A DNA stretch of 33,171 nt from Chlamydiota bacterium (lineage in GTDB: Bacteria > Auribacterota > JACPWU01), in assembly GCA_016178055.1 (NCBI GenBank), contig JACOUC010000025.1, forward strand, positions 1 through 33,171. Reading direction: 5' to 3'. Both the position numbers and the translations under genes were made by a program. The notes under the pieces were generated by a model. It ran no database searches. It was not told the origin of the DNA and saw only the letters and a list, made by a program, of their open reading frames with translations. Every line of letters starts with the position of its first letter. Position 1 is the first letter of the stretch. Positions 30,101 through 33,171 of this stretch are shown piece by piece.

Positions 30101-30366
30101 TATTCAGTGGGACAGGCTCCTACAACATCGTGTCAGACACGAGCTGGAAAATCTCCACAGTTGAACAAACAGGCTGGAACACAAAAACCTTTAATGACAG
30201 TGCATGGTCGAGCGCCTCAGACTATGGAGCCTATGGAAGTTCTCCCTGGGGGACTAATGTCTCAGGGTTCACGAACACCAATGCCCATTGGATTTGGTCT
30301 GGCAACAACACCACAGGATCAGCCAATATTGATACCCCGGTTTATTTTAGAAAGGTGGTGGAATAG
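27193..30366 (+). CDS. Secreted matrixin-type metalloprotease with FN3, calcium and four C-terminal repeat domains
   Basis: 1057 residues. Residues 6-30 are a signal or anchor helix. The protease domain has the zinc site HEFGHVIGLDH (144-154) and a Met-turn at M180 (EIMNSTV), as in matrixins/metzincins. Two fibronectin type III domains follow (about 213-318 and 322-426), both with GDDGxSGTASSYD. Then comes a calcium-binding TSP3-like stretch (DSDGDGLSDTDETNIYGTNP, 430-449; DADTDDDSYNDG, 451-462). Four repeats of about 140-155 residues start near 481, 621, 772 and 914. Each has a D(N/D)xxxxxxxNG start, a GDW or NDNW motif, SPWG or GPWG, and a WIWxxD-type end. They resemble beta-sandwich carbohydrate- or surface-binding modules. 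It probably degrades extracellular proteins at a surface. No C-terminal sorting signal is clear. Base composition shifts after about 28620 (less T, more A), as if the repeat part had a separate origin. Confidence 0.92.
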   Translation: MKKGSRILIISFFILLVGAVYSFGFSFLYFVSPSNAYRFQSPSNIPYRISSSYLGGNSSNIQAVRNAFGTWDANNTSLNFSEVGSNEKIYVYSQNQGGGGVLAYTQPYISGKTIYYCYVNFNSYYSWSTNPSKGQYDIERVAVHEFGHVIGLDHPDQADDQGKNYNCSFQTVNASGQEIMNSTVASGTQSHSLTQDELCARDYLYPYSTDTTAPATVSDLSWSKTSSTMIDMVWTAPGDDGYSGTASSYDIRWSNSPINSSNFSSANSLSGTPSPVSGGTTQHLTVSGFSNSQLYYFAMKATDDYSNTSGMSNVITVDLINPAAVSNLTASNPTINSIKLQWTAAGDDGNSGTASSYDLRYSTSSINASNFSSATQVSGLSSPQSAGATETFTVTGLAQGTTYYFALKVSDEVPNTSSISNVVSVTTQKDSDGDGLSDTDETNIYGTNPYDADTDDDSYNDGVEVKAGTNPLSASSYPAEIRITVDNNYILYVNGTQIGSDGDWTTVETYYANLQPGGTIAIQGTDAGWIAGIACQIKYGTNLQVSDFTWQVAKSAANNWQSLTYDHSSWGGATETYKMGEGPWGTTVSSSFDSKVNWIWTGDAYNDDQVYLYTTFDPNRNGMINFSTDNNFELFKNGTKILTGTDWSDVKHYPTSIAVGDTIAVDGKDEGGIASVIGEIIWKDTNGNKKSIVTDGTWKLSTNYISGWEQTSYNDSGWGNASISANLGDSPWGSSGTLGSISSQAKWIWASDMNNINEIWLRKTITNSTLTQTGDNSIEIYVNGIKIGEGGDWSKPQAIDINLQNGDVIAVKVIDQGGMGGFLGSINYNGTLLVTNPTWKGSRGPYNDLSWTQKGYDDSSWTSAISKGSNGISPWGTLSTIDSTAQWIWVGDFENEDIAYFRFTIGNSNTPTGVTTMQFTADDHLIFYLNGERMATNDNWSQPQTLTLTLKTGDILAFEGEDKGYKAGLLFSGTGSYNIVSDTSWKISTVEQTGWNTKTFNDSAWSSASDYGAYGSSPWGTNVSGFTNTNAHWIWSGNNTTGSANIDTPVYFRKVVE

Positions 30367-30372
30367 TAAAGA

Positions 30373-30506
30373 CAGTTTAAGGTTTAAGGTTCAAAGTTAA
30401 AGGATTAAAACTAAAAATCTTTTTCTTTTGACTCTGAACTTTTTTTCTTTGAACCTTAAACTTCAAACTTTGAACTGGTTTTCTTTGAACTTTGAACTTT
30501 AAACTG
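30373..30506. repeat. TTTAAAGTTCAAAG-family inverted repeat
   Basis: Begins CAGTTTAAGGTTTAAGGTTC and ends AACTTTGAACTTTAAACTG. It lies between the convergent protease and EamA genes, where a long hairpin could serve as a terminator for both. Confidence 0.8.
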
Positions 30507-30510
30507 TCTT

Positions 30511-31383
30511 TTAATCCGTCGTCATAACTTCTGTTTTTTCTAATCGAGAGATGAGAATGACTGATAACACAATGAGTCCTCCCCCAACGATCGATAAAAT
30601 AGTTGGAATTTCTTTCCAAATCAATCCTCCCAATATCATGGAAAAAAGGACAATGCTTGAAGAATAGGCGCTGGTCGCTGCGGTTGACCCCTTTTGATAG
30701 GCCTCAGTCATTAAGATTTGGGCGAGGGTTGCAAAGGTACCGGTTCCTGTTAGGTAAAGGGCTTCAAGAAGATTCGGAATTCTAAAAGAGGTCCAAGCCA
30801 CGGGGATTGCTAACGCAGTTGAAATCCAGATAAAATAAAAAACAATGGTGAGAGAAGAATGATCCCTTCTTAGAGAACCAATCGAAAGATAAGCCAGGGC
30901 CGCAAAAACTCCAGAAATAAGTCCAATCCAGGCACCTTGAATGTTGATTCCTGAGTGGGGATCAACAACAAAAATGATTCCGATTAATCCTAAAAGAATA
31001 ACGGCAAAAATTTTCCAATTCGTTTTTTCTTTGAGAATAAATGGGGCAAGGATGGCAACAAAAAGAGGTGAGGTATAATTAAGCATGACCGCTGTGGCAA
31101 GCGGGATTTTGGTAATGGCCCAGAAATAGAGGCTAAGTGCAAGGAACCCTGCGATGCCTCGAGTGGCAAGAATCTGCGGACGTTGGCCTAAAAAGCGAGC
31201 TTTTTTGAGAATCATAATGGGTAGAATTAAAATAAGACCCACAAGGCTTCGAAATAAAACAACTTCTGAGACCGGAAGCGTTTGGCTTGCAAAACGGACG
31301 CAAACGCCCATGAGGGCAAATAGAAAAGAAGAAGTGATCATTAAAATAGCACTGAGATTCATTTTTGAATAATGTTTTTTCAT
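30511..31383 (-). CDS. EamA/DMT-family membrane transporter
   Basis: 290 residues with ten hydrophobic segments, arranged as two five-helix EamA halves. Family blocks are visible: FLFALMGVCVRFA and SEVVLFRSLVGLILILPI in the first half; LSLYFWAITKIPLATAVMLN, then TSPLFVAILAPFIL, at its end; LAYLSIGSLRR in the second; and ATSAYSSSIVLFSMILGGL near the end. These are drug/metabolite exporters of amino acids, nucleobases or related small molecules. The substrate is not predictable. No operon partner on the same strand. Confidence 0.92.
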   Translation of the reverse strand: MKKHYSKMNLSAILMITSSFLFALMGVCVRFASQTLPVSEVVLFRSLVGLILILPIMILKKARFLGQRPQILATRGIAGFLALSLYFWAITKIPLATAVMLNYTSPLFVAILAPFILKEKTNWKIFAVILLGLIGIIFVVDPHSGINIQGAWIGLISGVFAALAYLSIGSLRRDHSSLTIVFYFIWISTALAIPVAWTSFRIPNLLEALYLTGTGTFATLAQILMTEAYQKGSTAATSAYSSSIVLFSMILGGLIWKEIPTILSIVGGGLIVLSVILISRLEKTEVMTTD

Positions 31384-31408
31384 TGAAGCACCACAAAGGA
31401 AGACCCTG

Positions 31409-31477
31409 GTCCACAGTCGACAGTCAACAGATTAAAGAAAGTTTTTTTCTGTGGACGATGGACTGTGGACTGTGGAC
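31409..31477. repeat. Inverted repeat GTCCACAGTC / GACTGTGGAC
   Basis: Arms at 31409-31425 and 31461-31477 match at 16 of 17 positions. It lies between the EamA start and the endonuclease III stop and could terminate the endonuclease III transcript. Confidence 0.7.
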
Positions 31478-31489
31478 GGTTGTTAAAGA

Positions 31490-32140
31490 TCATCGATGAC
31501 TTAAAACTCCTCTTTTCTTGCAATAGATTGCAATTTTACAAAGGCTGCAAAAAGGAGAGATGGGTCGACAGAGATTCTGTCCGTAAGGAACCAATAAGTC
31601 GTTATAAATTTTCCAATAAGGCTTAGGAAGAACTTTCATCAATGCGAATTCACTCTCGTCCGGGGTTTTCGTTTTGATGAGGCCTAATCGATTAGAAATG
31701 CGATGAACATGTGTGTCTACACAAATGCCATCTTGATTAAATCCCAAGGTGATGACCAAATTAGCTGTTTTTCGCCCGACTCCTTTTAGGCTAAGTAGCT
31801 CGTCCATTTTGTTAGGAACTTTTCCTTGAAATTGAGTGAGTAAAGTTTTAGAAATTTCTAGAATTGTTTTTGCTTTTGTCTTGTAAAAGCCAGCAGGATA
31901 AATCAACTTTTCAATTGCTGGTGGATTTAGCTTGAGCATTTCTTGAGGGGTAGAGGCCTGGGCGAAAAGTCTTTGAGAGGCCAGATTTGTCACCTCATCT
32001 TTGGTTCGTAGACTGATGAGGCAGGAGATAAGGACTTTAAAGGGATCTTGAGATTCATTGGCCACAATACCCACGGCCGGTGTTTTCCACTGGCGAATTT
32101 CTTTTTTTAGAATTTGGATGATTTTGTCAATGGGGTCCAT
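31490..32140 (-). CDS. nth: Endonuclease III (DNA glycosylase/AP lyase)
   Basis: 216 residues. It removes oxidised pyrimidines and cuts at abasic sites in base-excision repair. The helix-hairpin-helix LKGVGRKTANLVI (118-130) contains the catalytic Lys K124. The catalytic Asp is D142 in VDTHVHR. The C-terminal 4Fe-4S cluster ligands are C191, C198, C201 and C207 with the exact C-x6-C-x2-C-x5-C spacing. Length and all key residues match a working enzyme. No Shine-Dalgarno is clear ahead of the ATG. It stands alone; the EamA gene downstream is separated by an inverted repeat. Confidence 0.96.
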   Translation of the reverse strand: MDPIDKIIQILKKEIRQWKTPAVGIVANESQDPFKVLISCLISLRTKDEVTNLASQRLFAQASTPQEMLKLNPPAIEKLIYPAGFYKTKAKTILEISKTLLTQFQGKVPNKMDELLSLKGVGRKTANLVITLGFNQDGICVDTHVHRISNRLGLIKTKTPDESEFALMKVLPKPYWKIYNDLLVPYGQNLCRPISPFCSLCKIAIYCKKRGVLSHR

Positions 32141-32332
32141 AAAAATTCACAAATTAAAGTTTCCTACCAAAAACTTTTTTTAGTTGGGTGCTCATGCATA
32201 AATTAGACTGTATCTTAATTTATACGTGTGCGAATTAGAGTCAATTAGAAAATAAACAAATTTTCATCATTCTCTCTTGAAAGATTTGAAGGATCATGGG
32301 ATCGTGGTGAACGGATAAAAACCAGTTCAAAG

Positions 32333-32353
32333 TTTGAGGTTCAAAGTTCAAAG
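32333..32353. repeat. TTTAAAGTTCAAAG-family repeat, short copy
   Basis: CAGTTCAAAGTTTGAGGTTC-type unit just before the queE start; its AAAGGA end forms the likely ribosome site for that gene. Confidence 0.65.
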
Positions 32354-32367
32354 GAAAAACTTGAGAA

Positions 32368-33003
32368 ATGCTTAAAGTAAATGAGATTTATAAAAGTATT
32401 CAAGGAGAGTCTAGTTTTGTAGGGCTTCCTTGTGTTTTTATCCGATTGACCGGTTGTCCTCTAAGATGTGTGTGGTGTGATACCGCTTATGCCTTCGAAG
32501 AAGGAAAAGAGATGACGGTAAGTGAGGTTGTCCAATCCGCAAAATCTTTGGGTCTTTCTCTGGTTGAATTGACAGGCGGGGAGCCTTTATCTCAAAAGGA
32601 TGCTTTTCCTTTAGTCAAATCCTTACTCGGTCATGGATGTCAGGTTTTGGTCGAGACCAGTGGCGCCGTTTTGGTGACAGAGCTTGATCCCCGGGCTGTG
32701 AAAATTATGGATATCAAGTGTCCTGGGAGTGGTATGATGGAGACGATGTTATGGGAGAATTTAAATCATTTGACCGGTCAGGACGAATTGAAGTTTGTGA
32801 TTAAAGATAAAAATGATTTTGATTGGTCTTGCAGCATCATTGAAAAGCATCGTTTGCAGGATCGAAAGATTTTATTTTCTCCAGTTTTTGGTGAGCTTGA
32901 ACCGAAGCTTTTATCAAGCTGGATTCTCGAAAAAAATATAGCGGTGCGCATGCAACTTCAAATTCATAAATATATCTGGGATCCTGATGCAAGAGGGGTG
33001 TAG
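32368..33003 (+). CDS. queE: 7-carboxy-7-deazaguanine synthase (radical SAM)
   Basis: 211 residues. QueE turns 6-carboxy-tetrahydropterin into 7-carboxy-7-deazaguanine in queuosine (and deazapurine) synthesis. The radical-SAM cluster site is C30-x3-C34-x2-C37 in TGCPLRCVWCDT. The start VNEIYKSIQGESSFVGLP is a QueE hallmark, with GGEP (about 75-78) for SAM binding and the C-terminal QIHKYIW motif. Length is normal. The ATG at 32368 has AAAGGA about 14 bases upstream. Other queuosine genes are not in the window. Confidence 0.95.
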   Translation: MLKVNEIYKSIQGESSFVGLPCVFIRLTGCPLRCVWCDTAYAFEEGKEMTVSEVVQSAKSLGLSLVELTGGEPLSQKDAFPLVKSLLGHGCQVLVETSGAVLVTELDPRAVKIMDIKCPGSGMMETMLWENLNHLTGQDELKFVIKDKNDFDWSCSIIEKHRLQDRKILFSPVFGELEPKLLSSWILEKNIAVRMQLQIHKYIWDPDARGV

Positions 33004-33010
33004 TTAGAAA

Positions 33011-33039
33011 CAGTTTAAAGTTCAAAGTTTAAAGTTTAG
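33011..33039. repeat. TTTAAAGTTCAAAG-family repeat, short copy
   Basis: CAGTTTAAAGTTCAAAG followed by TTTAAAGTTTAG just past the queE stop. The remaining bases to 33171 have no gene. They include a CTGAGT/ACTCAG hairpin and GA-rich sequence somewhat like the multi-hairpin element at 23454. Confidence 0.7.
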
Positions 33040-33171
33040 TGCGCCAAGCAAGCCAACAAAAGCAAGCCGAAATAAGGAGCCTGAGTAAAGGCTAACCACC
33101 GACTCAGAACTGAACTCTGCACTTGGAGAGGCAACGAACCGAGTGAAGCCAGAGGGAAGGAGATTGACGAC

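Noticed and set aside
30059-30400. 113-aa open frame on the plus strand within the protease gene
   Set aside because: It is a shifted frame of the C-terminal repeat of the metalloprotease, with no ribosome site and low-complexity sequence.
33040-33171. Second copy of the multi-hairpin element at the right edge
   Set aside because: There is some likeness (GGCAACGAA, ending in GACGAC) and a CTGAGT/ACTCAG hairpin, but the stretch is cut by the window and no clear alignment was found.

Overview
The window looks like chromosome from a Gram-negative, uncultured-type bacterium. The evidence is an outer-membrane barrel protein, a complete sigma-54 gene (rpoN) with an NtrC-class activator, and many AT-rich intergenic hairpin repeats. 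An Omnitrophota, Nitrospirota or Deltaproteobacteria-like host would fit. This is inference from gene style only; no marker gene here fixes the phylum. I saw no rRNA, tRNA or CRISPR array.

Left part (1-5.0 kb): the 3' end of a group II intron (domain V and a possible domain VI) lies just before a SNF2 helicase gene and a separate SWIM zinc-finger gene. A DinJ/YafQ toxin-antitoxin pair and a cut-off AbiEii-like nucleotidyltransferase follow. Palindromic repeats of a GTAGTCGCCC family lie between genes.

Central block (5.0-18.0 kb): every gene is on the minus strand. In transcription order it holds a DUF433/DUF5615 pair, a barrel protein, a membrane histidine kinase with a duplicated sensor, a frameshifted four-helix-bundle (S23-type) gene between GGTTAC minisatellites, HicB/HicA, a tandem-receiver protein, two receiver-kinases, two lone receivers, a third receiver-kinase, two more lone receivers, an unknown 228-aa protein, a three-helix membrane protein and an NtrC-type sigma-54 activator. 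That makes ten receiver domains and four kinases, and only the NtrC protein has a DNA-binding output. Three receivers lack the conserved lysine and carry I/L/V-Pro-Cys-Glu instead. Two inverted-repeat elements (CCCCGTTAGA family) split the gene run, and one carries a -10 box and the Shine-Dalgarno of the next gene. Related degraded AbiEii starts lie at both edges (4.94 and 18.23 kb). The block reads as a phosphorelay island, possibly acquired, which could end in NtrC and sigma-54.

Decayed stretch (18.04-19.31 kb): gene fragments, a duplicated 78-bp segment and a MITE-like element, with no intact gene.

Right part (19.3-33.2 kb): more ordinary genes. They are a NhaD-like ion transporter, an AAA/DUF4143 ATPase, a 2OG-Fe(II) oxygenase, rpoN, a polyprenyl diphosphate synthase, a secreted 196-aa protein, a large secreted matrixin-type metalloprotease with four C-terminal beta-type repeats, an EamA transporter, endonuclease III and queE. 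Spacers hold TTTAAAGTTCAAAG-type hairpin repeats and a 167-bp multi-hairpin element at 23.45-23.62 kb.
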